64,000 bases of DNA from Megascapheus bottae (GCA_024803745.1 JANJXV010000004.1:44022858-44086857), one strand, 5' to 3'; counted from the stretch's first letter, positions 49,501 to 61,924 are shown. Numbers and translations: made by a program. The notes: generated by a model from the sequence alone, not told the origin.

Positions 49501-52265
49501 AAAAAGCTATAACTTGTCTGAAAAAAAATTGAGTGCATAGGGTAAGATGACATATTAAAGTAGGAGCAGGGGGTTTCAACAATGGGGACCCTCTGCTAAG
49601 ATGGATGAGTGATGAAGGATGACATACCAAGGATATATTGATGGCTTATGGTAAAAGAAAATAGATGAATACAAGTTTGGACAAGTAAGCAGGAGCCAGA
49701 GCATGGAGAGTTTGCAAGCACTGCTAGTACGCTCAAGTATCACTTAGTAAATGATGAGCAACCATTATGTGGGAGATCACACTAGAAAGAAATTAGAAAG
49801 ATATTAGAGAGATTGTTAGAAGTTTTTCTCTTCTTTAAAATGTCAAGAAGTGGACAATGAAAAGAGCATGAGGTTATAACTAAGATGAGTTTTAAAAAAG
49901 AGCATTTAAAAATATTGTTATTTTAGAACAAAGAGTGGTGCTTGTTTAGAAGAAAGAAGCTGGAGATTATAGGTAGTTTGCACAATTCAAAACACCAATT
50001 CTTCCATAGAAATCCCAGTGACAGATTTATTGATTTGTGCATATACCTGCATTATAGATGAACATATGGCATTATATAGCAGCACAGAAAAAGATTCATT
50101 ATAATCATTAAGCCACCAGCAGGATTATGGACACATTCATATTAATATATGAATATGAGACCTACTGGATTCACTGGGAAGGATTTCTGAATTGTAGGTA
50201 TTCCACTTAAATTTTACTTTGAGTTATATGTCCCTCGTTCCACTCTCTTGAGTTAAGATGGCTACAAACTCATTGGACTAATAATGAGTACAATTATCAT
50301 AAAGCTCTGAACTCATTGTCAACTCCTAATAACCACTCAGAGAGCACAGATAGCATTTGGGCATTTGAGGCTGGAGGAAAAAGTGTTTCATTATGCAGAA
50401 ACAGACAGTACAGTGCTCACACAGAGGGACTGCCCCATACCTAGCAGCAGGAAAAGGGGTAAATGTCTACTAGAGAATGAATGGTACATCAAGAACTGGT
50501 TTTCAAACATGGGGCTCATGTATAGGAACTTTACAGCATTATCTGGATGGCAGTGTATGGACATAAAAGAGTAGAACTAAGGGTAATAAAAAAAAAGAAG
50601 AAAGAAACTCTTCTTGTATAAAAGAAACTTAGGTCTTTCCTTTAATTAGGTAGCATATATGGTAAGAGTTGGTTGATTCATTGTATTTATCCTGGTGAAG
50701 ATAAAAGTTGATTCTTCAGTAGATTTATAACAAGTGAAGATAAAATCTGCACGGAGACAAGGAACATTAACACTTTTGATAGAAAGGCCAAAGACCATAA
50801 AACAAGGAACTTACAACTGGAAAAGTGTTCTTCTATTCACTAGTCATGTAGCTGATAAACAGTTATCCTAGAGGGCAATTAAGATGCTAACTCAACCAGA
50901 AAAAACTTTTATGAGTGCAATTCATTGTTTCCTTTTATAGCTCAAACATGAAGAGAGGATGTGGGAGCTATAAGCACTATGATCTTACATAGTGGCAAAT
51001 GACTATGATACTGATAATGATAGGTCTTGCTCCATGCAGTAAGGACTTGGCTGATAATTCCATTTCTTTATGGACCATAGTGTGGTGGGGGTGTCAAGAA
51101 ATTCATAAACACTGAGGTCTCCTGAATTGACTGAAGGGAATATTGCCAATGCCATATTGCCAGCCTGTAATTCTTCTTTTTTATAACTAAAATCCCCTTA
51201 ATTTCCTGAGTCTATTTTGAGTGGAAATAGCCCATTAAATTCACTTCCTAAACATATAGTGACTTAGGAATATGTTTATACTCTAATACTAAAATAGCAA
51301 AAAAATGAACACTCATGCAAGCCACTAATATATCGATATTTTAGCACAGAGGCTATATTGCTATTATTTTTACTTTTGTAAAAATCAGTGCATTTTGTAA
51401 TAAAAAGAATAACTGTTATATAAAGAAAAGATTTCATGTATAATCCACATTTATGTTTTATATAATAAAAGGATTTGTAAAATATACTGTCAAATTTATA
51501 AAAGAAGACTTGCAAAAACAATTTACCCATCTTGGAAGAAATTGATATATTAAAAAAATGCTCATATATATTTCAGAAATATATTGATGTTTCTTTTATA
51601 CATATAACAAGTAATAATATACAGTTCTAATGAGAAATATTATTCAAAGAATGTTCATACAAGTTAACTTCCCCACAGCACATTTAAAAAAAATGTTCTT
51701 ATAAGTCTCCTAGTAAAATCTTTATGGTTTGCAATAACTCAGAACCAATACACATGAAGCTGTAATTATTTATGTTAGAATTTTCCAGAGTTTCCTATTT
51801 AAGGTGTTATTTGAAATGTATTCCCGGTTTAAATAAAAAAGTGTCACATTCAGAATTTTACAATTCTATGTTCCATACACAATGCCTACAATAATAGGCT
51901 AATTTTCTCAGTGGTTTACATTTACTCTGTCATTTATTTACTTCACAATATCACTTGCAAGTTCATAAAAGCAGAACAGAGAAAGAGGAGATCATAATAC
52001 TTCCTGACGTCCTGATGCCATTACCATCACTAAGGGTGAATTCTGTCCAAGCAGCCCTGCTTTTCTAGGCAAGAAATTAATATAACCTACTTCATATTTA
52101 TCTGTCTTCAATAGTCTATGTAAGTTTCTACAAAGTCATTTTAGGGCATGACTTGATTTTTCAAAGGATGACTCATACAAAAGCTGGAGCAATACAAATA
52201 TTTTGAAGTAAATTTTGATGTTTTTTAGTATTCATCTATATAGAAAAGAACACTGCTCTGTGGAT
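46580..52265. other. unique intronic sequence, nothing recognised
   Basis: About 5.7 kb, AT-rich. No recognised interspersed element beyond short CA words at about 46858-46892. Open frames are under 90 codons and featureless. Confidence 0.5.
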
Positions 52266-52282
52266 ACATCAGTAGAAGTCTT

Positions 52283-52487
52283 TTTTTTTTTTTTTTTTTT
52301 GCCAGTCCTGGGCTTGAGCTCAGGGCCTGAGCACTGTCCTTGGACTTTCTCAAGGTTAGAGCTCTACTACTTGAGCCTCAGCACCACTTCCGGCTTTTTT
52401 CTATGTATGTGGTACCGAGGAATCGAACCCGGGTCTTCATGCATGCTAGGCAAGCACTTTAACCACTAGGCCAAACTCCTGGCCCCC
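52283..52487 (-). repeat. young full-length SINE, two-arm ID-like family
   Basis: Begins with an 18-base T run, then TGCCAGTCCTGGGCTTGAGC, ACTTGAGCCTCAGCACCACT, CGAGGAATCGAACCCGGG, AACCACTAGGCCAAACTCC. Flanks are CAGTAGAAGTCTT (52270-52282) and CAGTAGACGTCTT (52488-52500), one mismatch. On the minus strand it has A-box-like TGGCCTAGTGG and B-box-like GGTTCGATTCC, so the Pol III promoter looks intact. Confidence 0.96.
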
Positions 52488-52797
52488 CAGTAGACGTCTT
52501 ACAGTGCAAAAGTATTGAGGTTGTCATAATGTCACTTGATTAACTTTTCCTAAAATTTTTCAATTGTAGCTTATGAATCTAAATAAGACATTCATTCTGA
52601 AACTAAAGAATTATATTAAAATATAATTATAAAATACCTTTTATACTATAATTAAATTATCATGTATAGGATATGAATGCCATACACATAATTAAATAAT
52701 AATTTAGAGTACGAGTCCTAGATTTACAAGTAACAATGTCTTAATTTCCAAAAATTTTCTTCAACATGTCTATATTGGTAATAAAATGTAGTACTGG

Positions 52798-53474
52798 CAT
52801 CTAGAAACAAGGACATGCTAAATCCACTAGCACAACGATGTTCATTGCAGCACTATTTACCATAGCAAAGATATGGAACCAAACCAGATGGCCCTCATTT
52901 GATGAGTGGATCAACAAGATGTGGTATTTATGCACAATAGAATTCTATGCTGCTGCCAGAAAGAATGACATTGCCCCATTTGTAAGGAAATGGAAGGACT
53001 TAGAAAAAAATCATATTAAGTGAACTAAGCCAGACTCAATAGGTTTCCCTCATTTGTCATGATCAATAGAAACCTTGGGCTCTCCTAGCAGAGATTTACA
53101 ATAGAACAAAACCTAGGTACGTAAGGCCATATAGTATGATGCTAAATGAAAGGACCTCCAAGATATAGAAACAAAAGCCATGTAATGAGTGATTGTTGTC
53201 TTTAATGGACTGTTATCTCTCATCTCTTTTGCTGTCCCTTGGTTATTTCATATTATTTCAGTATTTCACCTTGTTATCTGATACATTGTATATATGTGTA
53301 TTTGGTTTTTTGAAATCAGATAGGGAAGGGGGAAAACAAGATGAGGGGCTGTGGTGGGGGGAAGGAAATGGGGACCAAGACATGAGAAAGGGTATCAATG
53401 TTTGTGAAATAATGCACCTTCTATCTGGTGAATATAAGATAATGCTTCTATTAATTATAATAAAAATATATGAA
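52798..53474 (+). mobile_element. 5'-truncated L1: ORF2 C-terminus and complete 3' UTR
   Basis: The frame from about 52838 to the stop at 53021-53023 is the ORF2 C-terminus, with EEWINKMWY-like DEWINKMWYLCTIEFYAAAR. The 3' UTR (about 450 bp) has a G-rich tract at about 53310-53375 and the family end CTATCTGGTGAATATAAG, then an A tail. AAAATGTAGTACTGG (52783-52797) and AAAATGTAGTATTGG (53475-53489) are the target-site duplication, one mismatch. This is the best-preserved L1 3' end in the window. Confidence 0.95.
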
Positions 53475-53708
53475 AAAATGTAGTATTGGTAGCTTATAAG
53501 CTTATATTTCATCTGGCAATATGTTGAATAATATTTTGATTTTAAAGTTATATATGAGTTATTTTCTACCAAAAACAGCTCTCAAGTGTATCTTAAGTTA
53601 AAAATAAAGTAATAAAACAATTCAATTATCACTCATATGCAAGATATTCAATTTCCTCTCAGGTATTTTTTAAAAATTAATGTACCTATAAGATATTTAG
53701 AATTTCTT

Positions 53709-54264
53709 TTTACTTTAATTTTATTTTTATTGTAATGCATAGAGGGGTTACAGTTATATTCACCAGATAGTATGTGCATTACTTCTCACACACTGATAGC
53801 CCCCTTTTCAAGTTTTTGTTCTCATTTCCCTCTCCCACCCCTCCAATCATCTTGTTTACCCCCTTTCCTTTCCTACTTCAAATAAACAAATAAACATATA
53901 TACAATATGCCAGGTAACAAAGTCAGATACTATAACAATATGAGATTAACCAAAGGGCAACAAAAGAGAAGAGAAATAATAGCACATTAAGAATAACAAA
54001 CATACAAGATAAAGTTTTGTTTCCATATCCTGGAGATTTAATGAAGTCTTTTGGATTTTTTTTTTTTTTTGCTTGCCTGGTCTGGCTCTAAGCAACACTG
54101 CTCAGATTTCAAGTTCTGGGGCTGCTAAGATTAACGGTGAGAGCCTAGCTACATAATGTAAGCTTTTGAATTTTCCCCTGAAAATGTTATGGTACTAACT
54201 GATGAAATCTACTCATCCTAAACTTTGACACGTTTTTAAGTTTATTTTCCCATGAATGATGGGT
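53709..54264 (-). mobile_element. L1 3'-UTR insertion with about 220 bp of extra sequence, 17-bp target-site duplication
   Basis: GATATTTAGAATTTCTT flanks the block exactly at 53692-53708 and 54265-54281. On the minus strand, 54045 to 53709 aligns with the 3' UTR and tail of the L1 at 52798-53474. Shared landmarks are a word like CTCCAGGATATGGAAAC, the G-rich tract, and CTATCTGGTGAATATAA. The 5' 220 bp (54264-54045) does not resemble ORF2 or that 3' UTR. It has an internal A run (54058-54070 on the minus strand). Confidence 0.85.
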
Positions 54265-54281
54265 GATATTTAGAATTTCTT

Positions 54282-54685
54282 GGTGAATACTTTTTGGAAT
54301 TAAAAGACACAAAGTATCTTTTGCTTCCTATCACAAAGGTGGTGCCTTAAACTGCAACCATGTTTATCTTCACAGTTTCTGTGAAGGTATTTGGTTTACT
54401 AAATCTCCTATATGAAAAAAAAATCAAGTATCTCATTTATCTTGCTATGGTATTACAAATTATATTTAAGTCTTCCTTGAAATAATTAATAGAAAAATAA
54501 TAATCATAAAGGAAAAATTTGAAGTGTTAAAATAAAACAGTTTCCATTTTATAAAGTTGCCATTTAATCTAATTCTCACTAAAAACCTATGAAATTCAAA
54601 CATTGCCATAGTACTGAGCTATTTTCTAAACTGCATAATAATTTAGTCTGAAGACAATGGATTTAATAGGAACACATTTTTGTTT
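54282..54685. other. unique intronic sequence, nothing recognised
   Basis: No gene or repeat recognised. Confidence 0.5.
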
Positions 54686-54689
54686 CATT

Positions 54690-54914
54690 TTTGTCAGTTC
54701 TGGTCTTGAACTCAGGGCCATGATGGAGCTTGGCCTCTGTCCCTGAGGCTTTTGCTCTACCACTTGAGCACAATGCTACTTCTGGTTTTGAGTGATTAAT
54801 TGAAGATAAGAGTCTCAATATGACTTTTCTGCCATTGCTGGCTTTGATCTGCGATCCTCAGATCTCAGTTTCTTGAGTCAGTAGGATTACAGGCATAAGC
54901 CACTGGTGCCTGGC
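54690..54914 (-). repeat. SINE, B1-like plus ID-like arms
   Basis: Reverse orientation: GTCTTGAACTCAGGGCCATG, GCTCTACCACTTGAGCAC, GATTAATTGAAGATAAGAGT, TAGGATTACAGGCATAAGCC. Flanks AACACATTTTT (54671) and AACATATTTTT (54918) fit a target-site duplication with one mismatch. Confidence 0.88.
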
Positions 54915-54929
54915 AAGAACATATTTTTA

Positions 54930-55915
<986 letters not shown>

Positions 55916-56984
55916 TTATTACAGGTAGACTTGATTCATGTACAAATATTGAAACAGTCACTTGCTCTTAGTTTCCTTAAATAATAATAATTATTGTCTC
56001 TTGAACAATGTTAAACATCACACCTCAGCAAGGTTCAAATAGAATTTCCTCATTCTTCCACAATGCAGATATGTATGGACTATACATAGACATATATGAA
56101 GGAACCATATATTTGCATTTAAGATTTGTGTAAGCTTTCTTTCCCATGTTAAGGATAGATTGCTTTTATGTTTTGTGCAGTTCCACTTTACTACACACTA
56201 ACAGATTTTTTTTTCCCCATGTCTTGCTTTCTTAAGCCTATATTGTCAGATGATTTTAATTTGTTTGGTCTGAAGTTTTTATTTCTTTAAAACACAGATC
56301 ATGAATAGGGCTTTTGACTAATAATAGAACTATATGGATTATAAGGGAGAGAAAGTTAGAAAAGAACATTAGCCCTGTTGGTTGTAGATCCCAGACATCC
56401 TTTGTCTATCAGCAACTTTACCCTAAAGATTACTTTGATTTCTGTTGCACTTCTTGGGTCCTTTTGCAATGAATGGCTCTGGCTTTCTTTTCCTAGGAAA
56501 TGAGAGACCAAAGCCATGGAGAGAGCTGAGTGGACATGCAGCCAGTGGGATTACTAGCCTTTCTATGTGACATTGGCTCACCCTCAGATCTTACAGACAA
56601 TATTGAGAACCAGAGTAAGACAGAGGCCAGTGCCCTGTGCACAGCTTGTCTAGACTAGACAGCAGGAATAAAATTCCATGGAAAGCAAACTGGCATTGAT
56701 CTGAGTCATACTCAATGCTCTTGGACTTCCTTTAGGCTTATTTTAATGTTCATGATAACACCCAGGAGATAATATATTTTCTAGGCATATACATATAATA
56801 CACGACACTATTTGCTATGGGATAAATTAGTGAAAATAATAAGCAAAATAGAAGTTAGAAGCAAAACAAACAACTGAATTTTATTTTTAAGGAAAACAGA
56901 ATTTCCTTTGTGATGCAGCTCAGAAAACTGGCAATTTGAGTGGTTGTTTCTTTTGTTGTTGTTTTTTGCTTTTTATTTTTTTTA

Positions 56985-57216
56985 GGGTAAGAACAATCTT
57001 GGAGCTTGAACTTAGGGACCAGTGCTGCTTGTGAACTTTTAACCTAGCAACTAGGGCTCTATCATTTGAGTCACAGTTTTACTTCTGGCTTTTTGGTGAT
57101 TAACTGAAGATAAGAATCTCACAGACTTTGTTGTCTGAATTGGCTTTGACCTGCAGGCCTCACATCCCAGCCTTCTGAGTAGCTAGGATTACAGGCATGA
57201 GCCATCAGTGCCTCAT
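56985..57216 (-). repeat. SINE, B1-like plus ID-like arms
   Basis: Reverse orientation: GGAGCTTGAACTTAGGGACC, TCATTTGAGTCACAGTTTTA, GATTAACTGAAGATAAGAAT, GTAGCTAGGATTACAGGCAT. Confidence 0.85.
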
Positions 57217-57604
57217 ATCTGAATATTTTAACCTGAAGAAAATTGGGAAAGCTGCAGAATGAGATGGGTCACTATCTACCTTGAAATGAACCACAAAGTA
57301 CTCTTTCACTTACCAAAAAAATCCTACCCTTAAAAGTAGGTCATAGACCCTCATCTTATATGTATCCAGTCTAATACTTTAAAACCAAAAAGCATCTGAC
57401 CAAAGATTTATTAAATTCCCCCAGTTTATTCTCCTTTATACATTTCTGTATAACTGCCCACTCCTCATCAAACAAATGCATGACATAGATAAATTTCCCT
57501 GTCTTGTTTTGTGTGGCCTCCATGTGTCATTCACCTACAATTAAAAGAGGTATTTTTTTCTTGCTAATCAGTCTGTTGCTATAGATGACTCAGCCATGAA
57601 CTTT

Positions 57605-57865
57605 GTTTATTTGAATCAAGGAAGGGAAGGAGATAAACAAGATGATGAGACAAAGAACAAAGAATAAACCAGTTTAACAGCAATATGCAAAAGATAATAC
57701 ATTGGAAGTGAACTTTACAACTTGTTTGGGGGAAGAAAAGTGGGAGGAAAACATGGGAAGGGGTAACAATGTTCAAGAAGTAAGGTACTCAAAACCCTAT
57801 GAATGTCATTGTAACCCCTCTATATATCACTCTGACAATAAAATTTTAAAAGCAGAAAAGAAAAA
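57605..57865 (+). mobile_element. L1 3' UTR fragment
   Basis: GTTTGGGGGAAGAAAAGTGG, AAACATGGGAAGGGGTAACA, CATTGTAACCCCTCTATATA, AATAAAATTTTAAAAG. This follows the order of the 3' UTR at 53023-53474. More diverged. Confidence 0.75.
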
Positions 57866-57884
57866 TGACAAAAATATGAGTAGA

Positions 57885-58290
57885 TGCCAGGATCTTGTGG
57901 CTCCTATCTAATCTGGAGGCTGAGATTGGGAAAATCATAATTCCAAGACAGCCTGAGCAAAAATGTTTGCAAAACTCCATCTCAACAGAAAATATTAGTT
58001 ATGGTGGTACACACCTGTCAGAGTGGTTATGACAGAAAGTACATACAAGTAGATCTCAGTCAATCCAGCCTGGACCATAAAATAACCAAAGCAAAGAAAA
58101 TGAAAAGTGGCAGAGTCCAAAATGAAAAGTACTCATTACTTGACTTATGAAAGAGTAACCTCTCCCTATAACACCTGAACAAAAAAACAAAATTATATTA
58201 AAATAATAACTAAAGCAAAAACGGCTACCTCAAATGGTAGAGCACCTGTCTAGCAGGTAAAAAAAACTTCAAGTTTAAATCCCAGAAAAC
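57885..58290 (+). repeat. composite B1-like dimer plus ID-like SINE, split by an L1 tail
   Basis: The left part has ATCTGGAGGCTGAGATTGGG, AAAACTCCATCTCAACAG and GGTGGTACACACCTGTCA. The right part (58220-58290) has AATGGTAGAGCACCTGTCTA and TTCAAGTTTAAATCCC. The L1 tail at 58096-58206 separates them. Confidence 0.65.
58096..58206 (+). mobile_element. short L1 3'-end insertion inside a SINE
   Basis: TACTCATTACTTGACTTATG, AAGAGTAACCTCTCCC and an A-rich tail match the L1 end at 28340-28412. TAACCAAAGCAAA (58083-58095) and TAACTAAAGCAAA (58207-58219) flank it, one mismatch. Confidence 0.75.
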
Positions 58291-58817
58291 AAAGTAAGTA
58301 AAGACATAAATATGAGAAAATATAGTTGCTAGGCATGGGGATTTTCTAGATCTGTTTGGTTGTCAATAAGAATTCATCAAGGGACATCAGAAGAAACTAA
58401 AATGTGGCAGTGAGCATTGAAGTATCAAAAGCCTTAAAAACTAATGAGTTGCAGCTGTCCTAAACAAGTTGTTCCGTTGTTTTCTTAAAGGATTATTTCC
58501 ATTTTCGTGAAGCCTTGTGATTTTAATAGAGTTTAGTTGTAAGATCACTCAATATAGTTTACTGATGAGGAGAAGCCCTTAATGTCACCTGCCAACCACT
58601 ACATTTCTTATAAGCTACAAAAATATCACCAAATAAGAGAGGATGTGGAAACACAGTTGAACCAGTCTAGCTTTCTACAAATGAAGTTCAACCTAGGACA
58701 TGAAGTATTGTCTGTTGGATAGTTTTCCTCCTCACAGGAAGGTATTGGGTTAACCACATTTTAGTCATTTGCTCAGGCAACACTGAGAATTCCAAAAGCA
58801 AGAAAAGCTAACAGAAA

Positions 58818-58819
<2 letters not shown>

Positions 58820-58877
<58 letters not shown>
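58820..58877. repeat. (GT)n microsatellite
   Basis: About 28 uninterrupted GT units in the intron between the two GRIK2 exons. Confidence 0.96.
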
Positions 58878-58878
<1 letters not shown>

Positions 58879-59054
58879 GAGGACAACCATCAGGCTGGTC
58901 AGTGGGGAAACAGAAGAAGATAGATGAAAGTGGCCAGCAGAAGAAAACCAACAGTAGAATTTGGTGTGTGGTACAACCATCAGAGATAAGGCAAGTTGTG
59001 AGCAGATTTGGAGAACAAGAGTTAAGATTTAACCATTTAAAACCTATCCTTTTT

Positions 59055-59390
59055 ATGTGCTCATGGGGCTAGCTAGGCAAATGTTTTACCAGTGAACCAT
59101 ATCTCCATTCTTTCTGTGATAGTTCTTTTTAAGGTGGATTTTGCTACCTGCTAAACCAGTTCTGGGATAACAGACTCATAAGATGATGCCTACATCTTTC
59201 TAGGAAGATGGAGTACTGCTGACTTTTTTATTTGAGCTGACTGATAAGTGCACTTCCATTGTATACAGTTATTGGATGAGGATGGTTTGGTAAATTTTTC
59301 TGCTTGAACTGACCTAAAATTCTAATTCTTCTGATTTGTGCCTCCCAACAAACTGTGATTACAGGGATAAGCCATCAGCAAACACCATTT
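59055..59390 (-). repeat. diverged ID-like and B1-like SINE remnants
   Basis: GCTAGCTAGGCAAATG and TTTTACCAGTGAACCATATC look like a reverse ID arm. TTTCTGCTTGAACTGACC, TGATTACAGGGATAAGCC and nearby words look like a reverse B1-like arm. Confidence 0.5.
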
Positions 59391-59470
59391 CCAATTACCT
59401 TACTGTCATGGTCATTTGTAGAACTTTAAACAAAAACTACCAACTCTAAATTAAAATAAATGAAAAAATG

Positions 59471-59880
59471 GGGCCGGGAGATTGGCCTAGTTGTAGAGTG
59501 CTTGCCTAGCATGCACGAAGACCTGGGTTCAATTCCTCAGTACCACATACATAGAAAAAAGTCGGGGGCCGGGAGTTTGGCCTAGTGGTTAAAGTGCTTG
59601 CCTAGCATGCATGAAGACCCGGGTTCAATTCCTCGGTACCACATACATAGAAAAAAGCCAGAAGTGGTGCTGAGGCTCAAGTGGTAGAGCTCTAGCCTTG
59701 AGAAAGTCCAAGGACAGTGCTCAGGCCCTGAGCTCAAGCCCAGGACTGGCCAAAAAAAAAAGAAAAAAAAAAAGAAAAAAGTCAGAAGTGGTGCTGAGGC
59801 TCAAGTGGTAGAGCGCTAGTCTTGAGAAAGTCCAAGGACAGTGGTCAGGCCCTGATCCCAAGCCCAGGACTGGCAAAAAT
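59471..59880 (+). repeat. SINE, two-arm ID-like family, split by a second copy
   Basis: The left arm is at 59471-59563 and the right arm at 59773-59880, starting GTCAGAAGTGGTGCTGAGG and ending in an A/TAAA-rich tail. The two halves form one ordinary element once the insert at 59564-59772 is removed. Confidence 0.95.
59564..59772 (+). repeat. full-length SINE of the same family inserted in the SINE above
   Basis: Complete left arm (GTTTGGCCTAGTGGTTAAAG, CCGGGTTCAATTCCTCGG) and right arm (GTGCTGAGGCTCAAGTGG, GAGCTCAAGCCCAGGACTGG) with an A-rich tail. AGAAAAAAGTC is duplicated exactly at 59553-59563 and 59773-59783. A-box and B-box motifs of a Pol III promoter are intact. Confidence 0.96.
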
Positions 59881-60071
59881 AAATAAATAAGTAAATAAAA
59901 TAAAATAAATGAAAAGGAAAAGACAATAGGATGGATGTCCAAACTTGAATTCTATCATCATAATTTCAAAATCAGTAGTAAATAATTAATTAGTAAGGAA
60001 GAAAGAAAATCTTTCCACATGGAAGGGAAGACATGGTCATTTGTGGATAGAGAAATAAAACATGCTGCATA

Positions 60072-60180
60072 TGATAATCTGTACTTATATTCTCAGCACT
60101 ATGAAGGAAGCAGCAGGATGACTGTGAATTTAGAGCTAGTCTGTAATAAATACCTTATCTCAAAAGAATGAAAGAAAACT
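60072..60180 (+). repeat. old B1-like remnant
   Basis: ATAATCTGTACTTATATTCT, CAGCACTATGAAGGAAGCAG, TAGAGCTAGTCTGTAAT and ATACCTTATCTCAAAAGAAT follow the order of a B1 element. Confidence 0.5.
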
Positions 60181-60597
60181 AAGAGTAAGGATTGATTTTA
60201 TAAAAACAATCATCTATTCATGAATAGAATAAAACAATGAGTTGAGTATGTTAAGACAAAACATAAACATAAAGTGCAATTTACTAATTGCAAATTAAAA
60301 CATTCTGGTTTTCAGAAAACCTAACTGAATATAGAAAATTTAATCTACTGAAAGGGCAACTTGAGAAAAACCTGATTTTCATAAAATGAAGAAAGCTAAT
60401 AGAATGGTATTAGAATCTGTGCTTGTCTAAGACATTGATTTTTTTCAACAAACTAATTTTAAAATCCATTATGTTCTGAAAGTCCTCTGAAGCAGTATAA
60501 AAATGTCATAAAATAGTTTGAATTGATATTTTGGATGATATTATTTCATCAACTTCCTACCAGGAGTAGTAGTTGTCTCATAATTCCCATTGACATA

Positions 60598-60745
60598 TTT
60601 TTTAATTTTTAAAAGTTTTATTGTACAGAATGGTTATAGTTGTATAATTCAGGTAATGAGTATATTCCCACTTGAACAGTGTCACTCCTTCCCTCATTTT
60701 CTACCAGTTACCCCTTTCCCATCCCTCTTTAGATTGTATAGTTCA
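60598..60745 (-). mobile_element. L1 3'-end fragment
   Basis: Reverse orientation: TTTTATTGTACAGAATGG, ATAATTCAGGTAATGAGTA, then a pyrimidine-rich part (CCCTTTCCCATCCCTC). This matches the reverse of the L1 end at 28340-28412. Confidence 0.7.
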
Positions 60746-60884
60746 TTTCCATCATAAAAATATGATCTGAATATGGTTTTGCTCACTGATAATCTCAGGA
60801 ACAATATAAAAATATTGGAGTCTGAGGATGTAAAGGCAAAGAGGGGTGACCTTATCAGAAACAAATTATAAAGCCAAAACAACT

Positions 60885-60955
60885 GGGAGTGTGGATCAAG
60901 TGGCAGAGCACTAGCCTAACAAGAACTAGGCCCAGAATTCAATGCTTAGTAATGC
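60885..60955 (+). repeat. ID-like SINE fragment
   Basis: GATCAAGTGGCAGAGCACTA and AGGCCCAGAATTCAATGC resemble the ID-like arm. Confidence 0.6.
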
Positions 60956-61114
60956 CAATTATAGTACTAGTAATTGTTGCAATAATAGTAGCAATAAAGT
61001 ATAAATACAAACTTGTCATTCCTCATATAATTTCTTCTCACTCAAAACCATTTCTTTTGCAGTTTTAACAATCATACTTAGAGAATTTTCTTTATTCTTT
61101 ACTAAATTACTTAC

Positions 61115-61168
61115 CAGAGTGGTAAAGATATAATGGTAATATTCTGTCATCATTCCCATAGCTAGTGC
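61115..61168 (-). CDS. GRIK2: GRIK2 coding exon, 54 bp (GluK2 amino-terminal domain)
   Basis: Read on the minus strand this exon gives 18 residues, ALAMGMMTEYYHYIFTTL, which I recognise as the GluK2 segment just before DLFALD. The acceptor is a short pyrimidine-rich run ending in TTAG immediately above 61168. The donor is CTCTG followed by GTAAGT just below 61115. The exon begins and ends on codon boundaries (phase 0/0), so it joins in frame to the 174-bp exon at 55721-55894. GluK2 is a subunit of the tetrameric kainate-gated cation channel at synapses. This stretch lies in the extracellular bilobed amino-terminal domain, which drives subunit assembly. The 54-bp then 174-bp order matches my recollection of kainate receptor genes. 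GluK1 and GluK3 differ from the combined two-exon peptide, so GRIK2 is preferred. Confidence 0.95.
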
Positions 61169-61671
61169 CTAAGATATAAAAAAATGAAAATGTTACTAAT
61201 GGAGATAAGCATAACATGATATACATTATGTCAGTCAATAAGAGAGGAGAGATATAATGAAAACCTCAACCATGTTATCAACAAGTTAAATCTTTTCCCA
61301 ATAGTTAAGAAAGATAACCCATTAATGAAATTTCTGAACTAATTTTCTTGATAGAAAGGCTAATTTTTTTTAACATTTGGAGTTGATAGCTTTATACTTT
61401 ACAGAGACAATAAATTAGAACAAAAATGATTCTGAAATTTGCCTATTTTTGTTCCTTATAGTTTTTAATGTCTTCAGTGCAAATCATTTTTATTCAGACA
61501 AACATTTTAACTCAGGAAAAATACATTAAATACAATCCAAACTGTAATTTTAAGTACTTTGGTGTACTTTTGCAATGTTAATGAAGGAAATATGAGTCAC
61601 AACCATGAAGAAAGTACAGATAACTAAAGAAATATTTGTTATTAATATGCCAGTTGAAAATGCATAACTTC

Positions 61672-61924
61672 AAGTCAGGGTGGCTCACACTTGGAATCTT
61701 AGCTACTCAAGAGGCTGAGATCAGAGGATGGTAGTTCAAAGCCAGAGTGGGCACTCAAGTCCCTGGGACTCTTATCTCCAATTAACCACTAGAAAAGTGG
61801 AAGTGGCACTGTGGCTCAAGCAATTAGTCAGTAGCCTTGAGCTGAAGAGCTCCGGGACAGTGCACAGGCCCAGAGATCAAGCCCCACAACTGACAAAACA
61901 AAAACAAAAACAAAAAAAACCCCA
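61672..61924 (+). repeat. full-length SINE, B1-like left arm plus ID-like right arm
   Basis: GGTGGCTCACACTTGGAATC, CTCAAGAGGCTGAGATCAGA, TTATCTCCAATTAACCACTA, GTGGCACTGTGGCTCAAGC, AGATCAAGCCCCACAACTG, A-rich tail. Flanks GAAAATGCATAACTTC (61656-61671) and GAAAATGTATAATTTC (61925-61940) differ at two positions. Confidence 0.93.

Noticed and set aside
52215..52469. 84-codon open frame beginning MMFFSIHLYR, repeated in similar form at 35823-36014
   Set aside because: Translation of the antisense strand of the ID-like SINE; both copies are SINE-derived.
52838..53023. 61-codon open frame with strong L1-like composition
   Set aside because: It is the C-terminal end of L1 ORF2 in a 5'-truncated copy with target-site duplications, not an independent gene.
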